A model generated the notes under the pieces. That model saw only the letters and a program-made list of their open reading frames with translations, was not told where the DNA came from and searched no databases. Position numbers and translations under genes: made by a program. From Datnioides undecimradiatus (taxonomy: Eukaryota > Chordata > Actinopteri > Lobotiformes > Datnioididae), in the NCBI GenBank assembly GCA_008933995.1, contig WARS01000009.1, positions 2,611,501 to 2,675,500 on the forward strand: 64,000 nt of DNA. Direction: 5' to 3'. Positions 48,651 to 60,077 of the stretch are shown here, piece after piece; the first letter of the stretch is position 1, and every line of letters begins with the position of its first letter.

Positions 48651-49175
48651 GATAACTTGGGTCTACCAATATTCGGTGGGCTAAATAACTTAAGCCTGCA
48701 ACCGGTTGATTTTCTTCACTGTTCTTTTTTATGTTTAAAAGCAGCTTTTAATCAGAAAACAGCTGAGCACCTACATACACTGCTGTAAGAAACAGCCGGT
48801 GCCACAGAACCGACGGTAACAAAAAATCTCGAGGCTGGCTGACGTGATGTTTTGTCTTATGTAAATCTCCCATTGAGGCAAAGGGAACAAAGCCAGCACT
48901 CAACAATAAATGTCTAGCCAATTGTAATGAAGTATAGAAGTGGTACTTTTAGTTTGTGAAAACTGTGGACTACAGTAAAATATAACTATATACGACAAAG
49001 CTGTCCCTAACTCCCTGAAACAAAGATTTGCTTGTCAGTGTATCACTAATGCGCGATATAAACTTAAATGTCAATGGCCGAGAGGTTATGAGTGACCATT
49101 TAAAGGTCCATTGTGTGTCTCTAAGGCCTGGCATGTGCTGAATTCATACTAATTCATTCCTTTTCTTAGTTTGGT
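48651..49175. other. Non-coding stretch, no gene seen
   Basis: Short T-runs and AT-rich DNA only. Confidence 0.5.
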
Positions 49176-49192
49176 TTCTTCTTCTTCTTCTT
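49176..49192. repeat. (TTC)n repeat
   Basis: About five TTC/CTT units. The following TTTTGGTCGCTTTAGTGC weakly recalls the 3' end of RTE-type LINEs in fish, but the match is too poor to call. Confidence 0.7.
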
Positions 49193-50053
49193 TTGGTCGC
49201 TTTAGTGCTGCATCTGTCGCATCACTGCCACCAGCTTTCGATCATTGGAATAGAGCGACATCATTGGCGGGATTATATATCATGTGCTTGAGCGAGGACG
49301 TCCTCATCCATGATACAAACACTATATGTGCTAGGTGACACGAGCCTAGCACACCCGTGGCCAACAGGTGCATGTCAGGTCAGGCAGTTGAACATTTACA
49401 AGTGGTAGTCCATAGGGCCATCACCATAAAAATAATGAAACTACTATTGGATGTTCACATCCGAGGTGACACTGTTCAGCTACAGGCAAGAGGTATAATA
49501 ACCACATGAGAAAGAATTGGAAGAGCAGATAACTCAACATGTTTGGCTGTGAACATAAAAGGCTTCAGGCGGTAGGTACAATAGCTTTCTGTTGGAGGAA
49601 CAGAATGAAAAATGCGAGCCATGCTTCTCCACTCGTCTTCGCCACCCTTTCTCTCCGCTATAATCCTCATCCTCAGTGTATCCATTTGGGTCATGGCTCA
49701 ACACTCCGCATATCTGTCTCATAAGAAGGTTTAAGGGAAAAGGAAATGTCTTAGCTTGCTGCCTCACGCCTGCCGTTACGTAAAATGGGAAGGAAAGGAA
49801 GCTGAGGTGAGGGCAACAGAGAAAACGAGACACAAAGGGCGAAAAGGAGGAAAATTGAGAGCTTTGAGTCTGTTATTGGACCTGAAGAACACTAACCAGT
49901 AGGTTTAGAACAACATTGGGTTTAGCTAAGAGTATAAAGACACAACCAGAGGGATTAACTGTCGGCATTACATCTCAAATAACAAGGGATAGAAAGGCAG
50001 AGAAGAGGCAAGGGTGGAGGTGAAATAAAGGGGTTAAATGTATACTTATCCAA
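49193..50053. other. Non-coding stretch with a hairpin
   Basis: A 9-bp perfect stem TGTGCTAGG / CCTAGCACA (49327-49335 and 49345-49353) encloses a 9-base loop. No T-run follows and no RNA gene is claimed. Otherwise nothing is seen. Confidence 0.5.
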
Positions 50054-50160
50054 CTAATGAATGGATGAGGAGATAAATGGATGAGTGGACAAACTGATGA
50101 ATGGGATAGATGAATAATAAACTCATGCATGAAAAGGGATTAACGGACAAATGAATGGCA
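50054..50160. repeat. Degenerate GATG/AATG tandem tract
   Basis: Repeated ATGAATGGATGA-like units with many substitutions, consistent with a decayed tetranucleotide array. Confidence 0.6.
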
Positions 50161-50253
50161 GTACCGTGAATTTGATGGGTGAGTGGAAGCAGGATGAAGC
50201 GATGGTACAGGAGGATGGAGTGATTGATGGTAGCAGCGATGATCTCCAGCCTC

Positions 50254-50282
50254 CACACACACACACACACAAACACAAACAC
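50254..50282. repeat. (CA)n microsatellite with AAAC end
   Basis: Pure CA at 50254-50270, then AAACAC units. Confidence 0.9.
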
Positions 50283-50349
50283 TCGCTGTAACCAAGCCAC
50301 TTTAAAAACAACCTGATGAGAAACCAGCTTAATCCTCAAGCCCTTCCAA

Positions 50350-50360
50350 CCCCCCCCCCC
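50350..50360. repeat. C11 homopolymer
   Basis: Eleven C in a row. Confidence 0.9.
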
Positions 50361-51502
50361 ACTCCTGCTGCTTCTGTAGAGCCGTTATGCAATCCTTTCA
50401 TACACAGACACACACGCTGATTGGAGCGGAGTGGCAAAGTGCCTCATATAGAGGATAAATGATGTGTGCTGCAGCAGTCTGTGGAAAGAGATACAGAGAC
50501 GAAGCTGGAGGGAGGAGAGAGATCAGGAAATCAGATGGATTAAGGGAGAGGATGCAGGGATGGGGAAACTGTGTGAGCCTTTGAGTTACGCACAAACACA
50601 CAAGTTAGCCATTGCTGAAACGCTGCAACACTCTGCCCCTCTCTTTCTTTTCCCACAAACTCACTCAGTTATTCTCATCCTCACTTGGAGTCTCTCCTTA
50701 ATGGCAGAGTTGAGTCCTCCCTCCCCCCGACACACCCGGCAGACCATCTAACAGGAGGAGGTCCTCTTATCTCCACAGCCAGTAATTTGCTTGAAGGGAT
50801 AACCTGACATTTTCATATAAATAAATGTCTGTGTTTTGCTGCTCTCTATATCAACATCTGATATAACACAATAATGATTCAACCCAACCCCACCCCCCAT
50901 GTTTCTCACGACAGAGAAACACTGTGGTTTCAGTTAAAGTAACCGCTTTGTTAAGGTTATCACTAAACCTGGTTAAGATGAAGGATTTATGGTGGCTTTA
51001 AAATGCTTTAAAATAAACTGTCAATGGAAAATATGAAAGAACTGTGGTTTCTGATGCTAAAGTCCTAATTGTTGACCCGTCCATGCTCCCAATGCAGACC
51101 CTGTGGCTTTATAGCATGCAGTGTTTTTGGACCTCACAGTAGAAGAGGCTCACTGAGAGGCTCCCCAGAGAGCTGAATACCTTCAAGGGCTTTTTTTTTT
51201 TTTTCTTTTGGCATTCACATCACCAATAAGGACACTGCAGTGACCTTAGCCAGCCAGTCAGTGATGGGTATGGCAACATTATTCATGCATTATATAAAGC
51301 CTGGACGTCACAGTTGGTTCATTAGTTCCATGCTGTTGTTTGCTGTTATTTGCAGGACGAACCTGTAACTTAAGTTTTTAAAAATGCTGGTTGCCTGTGC
51401 TGCATTGGCTGACCTATCAGGGTATACTTATGTCAGTCAAGGTGCTTCTTTTAGTGGAAGAGTACTTTCTTTCCAGTTGAAAACCTTTCTCACTGACTTC
51501 CT
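50361..51502. other. Non-coding stretch, no gene seen
   Basis: Holds T14 at 51191-51204 and nothing else structured. A 95-codon + frame at 50464-50751 has no domain. Confidence 0.5.
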
Positions 51503-51966
51503 TCAACTATTGGATGAATTGCTGAACAGATTAATACATGTGTTTGTGGTCCTCAGATGATGTAGCCTACTAACTTTGATGACATCTCCTTTTGGCACCA
51601 CCATGAGGTTGACATGCTTGGTTTGGAGTGAAATACCTCGACTTCTGCTTGACGGATTGCAACGAAATATGGCGCAAACATTCATGTTCAAACTAAAATG
51701 ATTTACTTACATTTACTTTTCACCAGCCACCATCATCAGGCCAAAACGTCTGCAAGATACCTGCAAACTGCACTCTTTGTTCGGAACTATTAAACAGATT
51801 TTAGCACAGCACACTAGCACAGCAGACTAGAATGCCAGCATGGAAAACAATACCTGAAATTGTCTTTGGAGGCATGTTAGCATGCTAGCATTAGCTTGTA
51901 GAAAGAATAAAGCATGGTGCTTTACAACAGCTTCATAGAGCCACTGGCATTGCTGTAGACTCTTGG
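51503..51966 (+). repeat. Teleost interspersed repeat with two diverged internal units
   Basis: Several blocks match a repeat I recall as abundant in percomorph fish: CAACTATTGGATGAATTGC (51503-51521), ACCATGAGGTTGACATG (51599-51615), CCACCATCATCAGG (51727-51740), GTTAGCATGCTAGCATTAGC (51876-51895) and GCATTGCTGTAGACTC (51947-51962). The first motif recurs in mutated form as CGACTTCTGCTTGACGGATTGC at about 51639-51660, giving two internal units about 136 bp apart. No open frame, poly-A or target duplication is visible. I do not assign it to a superfamily. Confidence 0.7.
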
Positions 51967-52101
51967 TTCGCTTTCTCCATTTCTGTGTTAATATCTTCCT
52001 CTCACCCTCCCTCTCTCTTCCACCCGCTCCTTGGAAGAAGCTTCAGAGTGTGAAAATTATGAATAAATTAGCAGCGCTAGAGCCTCCGTGCACACAGTTA
52101 C
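51967..52101. other. Non-coding spacer
   Basis: Nothing structured is seen apart from a pyrimidine-rich run at 51993-52026. Confidence 0.5.
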
Positions 52102-52122
52102 TGTGTGTGTGTGTGTGTGTGT
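52102..52122. repeat. (GT)10 microsatellite
   Basis: Uninterrupted GT run. Confidence 0.9.
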
Positions 52123-53986
52123 TGGCATATCTGCAGATTTGTGCTGTTATATAATTTATACATGGAAAACTATCGCTGAACGTCAAGGCACATATGTGTT
52201 TGTACATATAGGTGTTATGAGATTTATTAGAAAATGTGAAATGTGCAGAGTTGTTTGTCTGGATCTGTGGTCTGCACCATTAACTCATTATTATTAATTA
52301 ATTTTTGCCACCTACAGTTTTATTGTCTTAAAGTTGGACGACCGCACGCTGTCTCTGCCAGAGCTGCACAGGCACAAGGCCATCGTGATGACGTAAATGA
52401 AGCGCTTCCAGTCCTGATGAAGATTAGGTGCGTTTGTGACACATTGATCCTACTTACATTAAGTGTTAAAACAAACATTACAAGGCAAACATGATATTCT
52501 CTCTTTTAAACTTACCGTTTCCATCACAGAATGCTAAAATCATGAAATCAAGCAAGTATATTATAACAATTATTATATTATATTCAATTTAATATGAATG
52601 TGTTAATCAGTCGGAAGATGGGGGGTCAAAGGGAACTACACACGTACATGAACGTAGCTCTAAATATTGAGTTATACTGAGCTTTGTTTGTTTAGCCAGT
52701 AGTTCACTTTTAGTAAACATGTTTTATGCTTTTGTAATTATCTTGTTCACAAATGTCAAATGTGTTTCTGTACATATTGTATCTGCACTAATGTCTACAG
52801 ACGAGTATAAGCACAGTGGTCAGACTTGCCTCTTTAAAGCAATACTTTCATCACTGAAATAGTCTGCCCAGGGTATAAAATAAGCTGGTTTTGCACTTTG
52901 GAAGTGAGCTAATCAGCTTTGTTGTGCCAAAACAGATTAGTCAGTCCAAGAGCTGATCCAGAGATACTCTCTATAAGGGAGCAGTGATGAACTTCTGGCC
53001 TCACAACGTAAATCATCACTGCAGTCACCTACAAGAAACTGAATTTTCAAGGAAGGAATAGAAATGAAGATAGTTTCAGGGCTGCTTAGTGAAAAGTTGC
53101 GAGAAAGCAGTAATCAGCTTCACATTCAGTCAAGGAAGCTACACATGGACAAAGTTGCCCGCAGTTTGAATGCACGGTCGATTTGCATATTTTTTTTTCA
53201 GATGTAACTGTCAAGTGAAGAAAACAGCAACAACACAATGGGAAAATGTACAATATGTTCTGACTCAAGAAAACAACAGGATGTGAACATCCAGTGACCT
53301 TGAAAGGAGACATACCCAAAGAACGCCTGCACACACTGCGAGAAAGAGAAGCGTGGAAACAACCTTCTTTTGGTCTCTTGTCTCCTCTGGATATTGTAGC
53401 TGAAGGGCCCCGGTTTGTCAGTGACAGCTGGCCTCATGAACGCCTGCAGAGAAATGCCAAGACGGATCAACAGCAGAGCAATGGAAAGGACAGGGAGGGT
53501 TTAATCTGCACAAGAACATTTTTTTTATTTCTTTTATTTGAAGAGGCAGGGACACAACTGAGGAATTCAACTAAGGGTGGTTTTATCCAACTAGTAAACA
53601 AATCAACACGTGGACACTTAAAATATTAATTATCGCCCCATCTTAATTAGACTATAACTCATTACTTTATTAAAACACATCTTTAACCAGGGGATTCTTC
53701 GTCATGTCAAATCCTCTTGAACGCTCATTGTGTCACATACTCCCTGACATCCAACACTGATCCGGCTCACGAGACCTCATATCCCGTAGTCAACACAAAA
53801 CCTGCAGGTTTCCATCATCGTAATCACTTTAATAATCTCTTTCAGCCATCTTTATGCTGGCAAACCAAACTAAAATATGCAACCTGACAGATTTTTTTTA
53901 TGTATGAGTACATTTGCTCCTCCTTCACCCCCCTGCCATTTCCCCCCATCTCCAATTCCACAAAATAGCATATACTATGTATATAT

Positions 53987-53988
<2 letters not shown>
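52123..53988. other. Non-coding stretch, no gene seen
   Basis: AT-rich at 52555-52610. The 111-codon + frame at 53294-53629 shows no domain, and its strand-mirror frames cover the same bases. Confidence 0.5.

Positions 53989-54017
<29 letters not shown>
53989..54017. repeat. (GT)14 microsatellite
   Basis: Uninterrupted GT run. Confidence 0.95.
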
Positions 54018-54021
<4 letters not shown>

Positions 54022-55428
54022 GATGTCCTCAGCAGTACTCTGGTGTCTTAGTATCTCATTCAGTCGATGTCTCTTTCTTATTTCCTTTCATCGCTCAGTT
54101 TTGATTCGGTCACCTTGATTGACAGGACAGTAAACGAGCAAAGCGCTCTGCGAAAACATCTAATTGCACCGTTCCCTCTGCAAACAAGCGCTAAGCTGTG
54201 CGATTACTTATATTACCACTAACTGGAACATGAAACAAGAATGAATCTGGGATAGAAATGCTGATCTCACTTGTACAACCTGCTCAGAGCATCTCATTGA
54301 AATGTTCATGAATAAATAAATGTTAAAAACAAATTGTGGTTGGATCAAATGGTACGTATGGCTGGTTTTAGCTCTTTAGTTGGTTTTATGGCCCCCAGAT
54401 TTACTACAGTACACACTTGGTCCCCAGGACAGTGCAGAGACAGACAAAGCTGGTGATTTTTAATTTCGTTTTGTAAGAGTTGTTGAATATCAACTCAGAC
54501 TAAAAAGAGAGTGAACTTTGGACTTACATTCGTCTGACAGCCAGAAAGGATAACTCCAAAAGCTTGATGACTTTCCTTTGTGTCTGCTGTAGGTATACGT
54601 CGGGCACTTATCAAATTTATGAGATGATTATATGTCAGGGACGTGTGACTGCAGCTTGTTTCAGCAGTGTTTCACCCCCCTTGTGGACAAAAATGTTGTA
54701 ATGCAGATTTAATTGCTAAGCGATAAGGGTTCCCCCCTGAAACAATAAATGCAACGTGAATTACTGAAGATGCAGAGCTTTTGACCATCAGGTTTTCCGT
54801 CACTTCACTGTGACATTAACGCTTATCTGCGTGGTTTTATACCGTAGTGAGGTAACTGTATGTGATTAAACTGAAATGACCCGAAAGAAATCGTAGTTAC
54901 TTTCAGAAAAAAAAAAAAAAGCATCTTATGCAATGCCAGCCCCAAGGCTCACACCCCGCCTCACCCTGATGACTGGGCGGTGATGTCATCTGCGCTGTGA
55001 CGCTCTCGCTGTCGGCAGCCACGAAACAAACGCTTCGGTCAGTGTACTCAGACGAAGCCTTAGGACGGCCTAGATGTACGTTGTGTGTGTGTGTGATGCA
55101 TGTTTTTAATTATTTTCTACTGCTCTAATTTACGCAGAAAAACAGAACAGACCGCAGAGGTCGAAATATCAGAGGGCTGTTTGAGAGACGTCTGCAGAAA
55201 AAAATGCTGTTTTAGACGTAAAGGTAGAGTTGGGATCGGGGTTTCTTCAGGGCATGAGGGTGATGTTCCTGTTATATAAACAGATATCAGAGTATTGAGT
55301 CAGTGGTAAGTCCTCACATGATTGGGATGTACTGCTCTGTGATATTTGCTGTTGAGTTGGCTATGGGGCATTTATATCATGGCGGCATACTTACTGTCCC
55401 AAGGGATTGTCTAACATGGGCTTATGTA
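54018..55428. other. Non-coding stretch, no gene seen
   Basis: Contains A14 at 54907-54920 and a short GT run at 55082-55095. A CpG-containing patch lies at 54975-55075. Confidence 0.5.
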
Positions 55429-55464
55429 TGTGTGTGTGTGTGTGTTTGGTATCTGTGTGTGTGT
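55429..55464. repeat. Split (GT)n microsatellite
   Basis: GT units at 55429-55446 and 55453-55464. Confidence 0.9.
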
Positions 55465-57050
55465 CCAGACAAGGTTGAAGAGACGTAGGAAGGAAAATGA
55501 AGATAAAGAGAGATACATACTGAGAGTAAACAAAGGGCAGAAACACGGGGAGGCACAGGGATGAAAAATGACCCGAGAACGGGGAGGAAAATAGACAAAT
55601 CAAGAAAAAGTTGGAGTAGAGCGGTGTGAAAGCTGCGAGAAGTCCAATGAATAATGTAAGGCTTTCTTCCAGCTCTCTCTCACCAACGTTTTGTTCATCT
55701 GCAGTTCGTCTGTAATAAGTTCTGGCTGACATAAATCTCTGCTTAGACCTACTGTAATGGGTTTCACTCATGCTCCAACTCCCTTTTTCTCCCTCGGTCT
55801 CTATCACCCTGCCCCTCTCCATCTTTATGTCATAATCACTCCCCCACTCACTCCCCTGTGCTTGCTAATCACCCTGCTCATGACTGATCACGCCGGGGCA
55901 AAGGAGAGGAAAATATGTTGACAAGCAGAGTGCACACAACAAGCCTTATAACAGCTAAAGGGATACACTGTATGGATAGATAGGTGACACTGCTGTCCAC
56001 TTCCCATTGGTGTACTTTGGGTTTTCTTCTCATGGTTTGGGCTAGGTCCCTTAGCTGCAGGAAATGGAAATCTCTGTGCTTGCACTCAGACAGATGCAAA
56101 TGCAGGTCTGTGGCAGAAAAGCAAATGCTGGTATCTGAATGAAATTGCCACACAGAGGACAAACGAGCACTGAATGTTAGCCACCCAGCCATCCATTCAC
56201 TTTCACCTCAAAAGGTCAAGGACACTGCCAGCATAACTGATGCTGCACCGATCCGCCTGTCCATCACATGCGCCAGTTTTACCCTCAGTGGTGAACAGCC
56301 AGACATCTTTGAACTCCTTCACTTGAAGGAGCAACTCAAAGTGAGCAATCCACTGTTTTGTAATGAGTGCTATGACTTCAAACTAGGCTGAGGGTTAGTT
56401 TCATCCTGCTGCAGCCCCACCACGTGTGCTGAATGTCCGGGTCTGATGTATCATATAGGGTCACATCAAATGCAAAAAGCAGATATGCAGTTCTGACTTT
56501 CCCGAAACTGACTGTCTCCTCGACTGTGTCCTGAGAAAATCACAAAAACAATGGATAAGGGGCAACCTTGGGTCAAACAAACACTCAAAATACTTCCTGA
56601 AAAGTATGTTGTATGGCCCTTCCTGTTACTTCTCACCAACACAAATACATTTTCAGTTTCTCAGGGCGCAGTTTTAATGAAGTTGTGTTTTAATTGCCAA
56701 ATTAAAATGGGTCATGCTTTGCAGCCTGTGGCAAAATCCCTTTGTGTGAAATGATGGAATATCAAATCATAAAGAGAACAGAGAATAATATGAAGTAACA
56801 ATGAATAAAATGAAACAGCACCATCGGACAACCAACAAAAGGCTGAGATAGACAGATGAATTGGAAAAGATGGAGAGAGAAGAAGAAAAAGTGATCATTT
56901 AATACTGGAGCTGATGTCTAAGCATGAACTATGTGTGTGTGTGTTAGTCAGAGGTGACCTTGGGTTAAGAGAACTGAGGTTGACTGAGGCAGCTCTGTCG
57001 TAACGGGAGACAGAGGTCTGACAGACAGCGCTGAACCCTTTTGTGTAACC
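55465..57050. other. Non-coding stretch, purine-rich at its start
   Basis: The + strand is purine-rich at 55482-55620, which produces a 143-codon minus-strand Phe/Leu/Ser-rich frame (55391-55822) that I reject as a gene. A short GT run lies at 56932-56945. Confidence 0.5.
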
Positions 57051-57135
57051 GTGTGTGTGTGTGTGTGTGTGCATGTCTTTTTGTTAGTATACGTGTTCTT
57101 GTTTTGCGTGTGTGTGTGTGTGTGTGCGTGCGTGT
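57051..57135. repeat. Two (GT)n arrays
   Basis: (GT)11 at 57051-57072 and a GC-interrupted GT array at 57106-57135. Confidence 0.95.
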
Positions 57136-57235
57136 CCAACCTCCCTGCAGGTTCTTGTACCTTCGAGCAGTCCAATATCTAAGAATAAACCCAAGTGTCA
57201 GGACAAGGAACTGGCAAGCCTTCACCACAGTGTGA

Positions 57236-57277
57236 CACACACACACACGCGCGTGCACTCGCATTCACGCACACACC
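57236..57277. repeat. (CA)n array with CGCGCG core
   Basis: CA units, then CGCGCGTGCAC, then CA units. It is inverted relative to the GT array about 100 bp upstream. Confidence 0.9.
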
Positions 57278-58049
57278 TATCATTTGCTCTTTCCTGGGAG
57301 GAAGGGGAAGAGCTGACAAAGAAAAATGAGATAATAGTATACGAAGCTCCTGTCCCTTTGCTTCTTGTTGCTTTCTTCTTTGTCTCAGACTGCATTTAAA
57401 GCATTTAAACTGCATATATCGTGATCATGTGCGCAGGAAATTGTGGAGTGTGACTCTTTACGTGCGTGTGAGAGAGCTTTTGCTTTGCATTTGAAATAAG
57501 TCCGTTATTTTTTCACATTCCTCTGTTCATGTGGAGATGTTCTCAGTGCATATACAATGCCTTTTCAGTGTTTCATTACACGCTACACCACATGGGGATT
57601 ACAATTCACTTTACCTGAAAGTGTGTTTGCAGCTCTATATCAGATTCTGCTTTTGTAGGAAGTGCTACATTTATGTACTGCCTGCAACTTGGAAGGATGG
57701 TGCGCAGAAGAAGAGCTGGACCTCATGCTTCTAAGGGCCCACTCTCTGTGACATGAGTCAAGATGCCAATACTGCTCTTCTGAAAAGATGTCCCTCTAGT
57801 GCTTTGTTGCTCCAAGGCAAAATGCTGCAGGCAGAGGCGACTCTATCTAACAGTGGGATCAAAGGATGGTCCAGACATCCTCTTCAACAACCTCAGTGGT
57901 GAGAGGCAAGAAAAAAAACAGAGCACCTCATTTTCTCATGGAGTTGGGTTCCATCTTATTGGACTGTCACACCAACCTCTAATAACACTGAAAAGGAAAT
58001 TGGACAATGTCAGCTTTGTGCCAGCAAAAGCCACACAACCAGTACATCA

Positions 58050-58050
<1 letters not shown>
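57278..58050. other. Non-coding stretch, no gene seen
   Basis: A 159-codon + frame at 57799-58278 begins with ATG and continues through the next CA array as His-Thr repeats. It has no recognised domain and no exon borders I trust. Confidence 0.45.

Positions 58051-58084
<34 letters not shown>
58051..58084. repeat. (CA)17 microsatellite
   Basis: Uninterrupted CA run. Confidence 0.95.
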
Positions 58085-58087
<3 letters not shown>

Positions 58088-59711
58088 ACTTTCCTCCCTC
58101 AGAAGTAAGCCCCAACCGTCTGTCATCACGCCTCCTTGTCAATGTGAGCGCCAATGAGCCTGATGCTCCTTGTGGAGCTGAGACCTGGCCACACACGAGT
58201 TATGCTCTTTACAACATCACAGGAAAAGGAAATGTTGGAAATTTATCATACTTTTCAGGATTTGCCGTCTTGCTATAACCGATTTGCTATAACTATACTG
58301 AAGCGCTGTCAGGAGGAGCCATGCTAGAAAAGCTGACCACCACAGAAATGAATTATGCGTGATAATTGTTAAAATATCTGGATAATGGTGCCCATTTTCA
58401 GACAGTGTTTTCTGGAAGGTATTCACAGTGTTGCACGCTGGTTGTCCACACAAAAGTGACAGGAATCATCATTGAGCGCACACACTTTGCAATTGGCAGG
58501 ATGTGAGTCATGAAATAACAGAGAATGAACTCAGACAGAGAGGTGGGGAGAAAGAGGGGGAAAGAAATGAAGAATAAGAGGGTAAGGAAGGAAAAAAAAC
58601 AAGAAAAAATGGAGGAAAGACACTCCAGAAGGAATGAATGAGCAGTTCAGAAAGCACTGAAGCCACAAAAATGTAATGAAGAAAAGGAAATGAAGGACTG
58701 TATGAATACAAAATGGAGAAATATCAGATGATTGATTACAGTCTCTTCTTGGTGTTTCTGGCTGTCGGTCGTGTTGAACGGACTGGACGAGACACAGTGG
58801 GATGTGTCCATTCATCAGCCTCTCGCCATGTCTCCAATGGGCCAGAAACCCCTCAGGGCAGATAAGGGAAAGACCAGAGAAGACGGAGTAAAATGCAAAA
58901 TATGGCCCTGTTTGAAAATGATTTGTGTTGCAGGCTGTGCGGCGTCCAAATTTCACAGAGGCAGCTTTAGCTCAGATTTTGGTTTTGTATATTTTGTTAT
59001 TAGTTTCTCCATTAGTCCAAAACTTTGTCCAACTGCAAAACGCAGGCTCATCATGTCTGTTGTCTATGCTGGCAAGAGTTTCTATTGAAAGAAAGGCATT
59101 TAATCTGCGTGCATCTACTGCGGTCCGGGGACTGGAGCTGTCATATGTCTTGGTGATAATATAAAGGAAATAACACCTATCCTACTATTTGACGCAGTAT
59201 CGCGGTGCAAGTTAGTTCCTGGAGTCTTCTCACAGAGAGGTTGCAAGGTTTGATAGTGTCATACCTGCGCAGAGACATGCTATAACATGCCACGTCTGGC
59301 AGCCTGCACAATATCTAGTGAAGGGACTTTACAGTGCAATGCTTAAATCAGTCATACACAATGTATAATTAAGCTTTTCAGGTGCTAACAGGCGTGTATT
59401 TTAAATTTAGAGAAAGCCAGGGCGGGCGGCTCTACCTTTATGCTAACCTAGGCTAATCGTATGCAGCACCTCAGGTAGTATGCGTCAGAGGCAGCTGGCA
59501 ACAATAGTACTACAGCAAAAGAATTGGCTATGTTGGGACAGGCACAGTAGTTTATTATCCTTTGGGACGCTGGTTAGTTCAAGAAACATAGTACTCTCTG
59601 TGTTTAGTACCCAGTGTGCAGCTGGGTCCCCCACTGCCCTGTGTCTCATTGAAATGAGTAAAGAAGTCTGCTGCAGTGCTGTTGCACGTGTTGAAAGGAC
59701 CCTAAGGCCAG
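58085..59711. other. Non-coding stretch with a polypurine tract
   Basis: The + strand is purine-rich at 58536-58640 (GGAGAAAGAGGGGG, GGAAAAAAAACAAG), which explains the Phe/Ser-rich minus-strand frames at 58508-58956. The 118-codon + frame at 58732-59088 shows no domain. Confidence 0.5.
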
Positions 59712-59746
59712 TCTGTGTGTGTGTGTGTGTGTGTGCGTGTGTGTGT
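59712..59746. repeat. (GT)n microsatellite
   Basis: GT units with one CG interruption. Confidence 0.95.
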
Positions 59747-59892
59747 ACCAGCACACACATCTGTCAAATTGAACTTTATTCGTTTGAATAAAACAAACTC
59801 CCATTTCAGTGAAACTTTAGTGCTTTGATCCTCTTTGAGCATCTGAGTTTAGACAGGATCCATGTCCTCATTAGTGTGCGTAGGTTTGTGCG

Positions 59893-59927
59893 GGTGTGTG
59901 TGCGTGCGTGCATGTGTGTGTGTGTGT
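59893..59927. repeat. (GT)n microsatellite with CG/CA interruptions
   Basis: GTGTGTGTGCGTGCGTGCAT-type units followed by pure GT. Confidence 0.9.
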
Positions 59928-60033
59928 CCAACCGTACTCAACAGGACAGACTGTGTCATTAGCCAAAGTGTCATGTCAGCCCTCCTTCTCACTGTGGCTC
60001 AGGACCAATTAAAGTGTCAGTTTAGGAAAAGGT

Positions 60034-60077
60034 CGTGTGTGTTAGTGTGCGTGTGCGTGTGTGTGTGTGTGTGTGCA
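60034..60077. repeat. (GT)n microsatellite
   Basis: GT units with a TTAG break and CG interruptions, then a pure run. Confidence 0.9.

Noticed and set aside
49176-49260. Possible RTE-type LINE 3' end after a TTC run
   Set aside because: Only a short, poor match to what I recall. The TTC run alone is not diagnostic.
49327-49353. 9-bp stem, 9-base loop hairpin that could be a small RNA or terminator
   Set aside because: One isolated hairpin of this size is expected by chance in 64 kb, and it lacks a T-run or miRNA-length stem.
55391-55822. 143-codon minus-strand frame rich in Phe, Leu and Ser
   Set aside because: Produced by a purine-rich + strand. It ends in His-Thr translation of a GT array.
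57799-58278. 159-codon + frame
   Set aside because: It reads through a CA microsatellite as His-Thr repeats and has no domain on either side.
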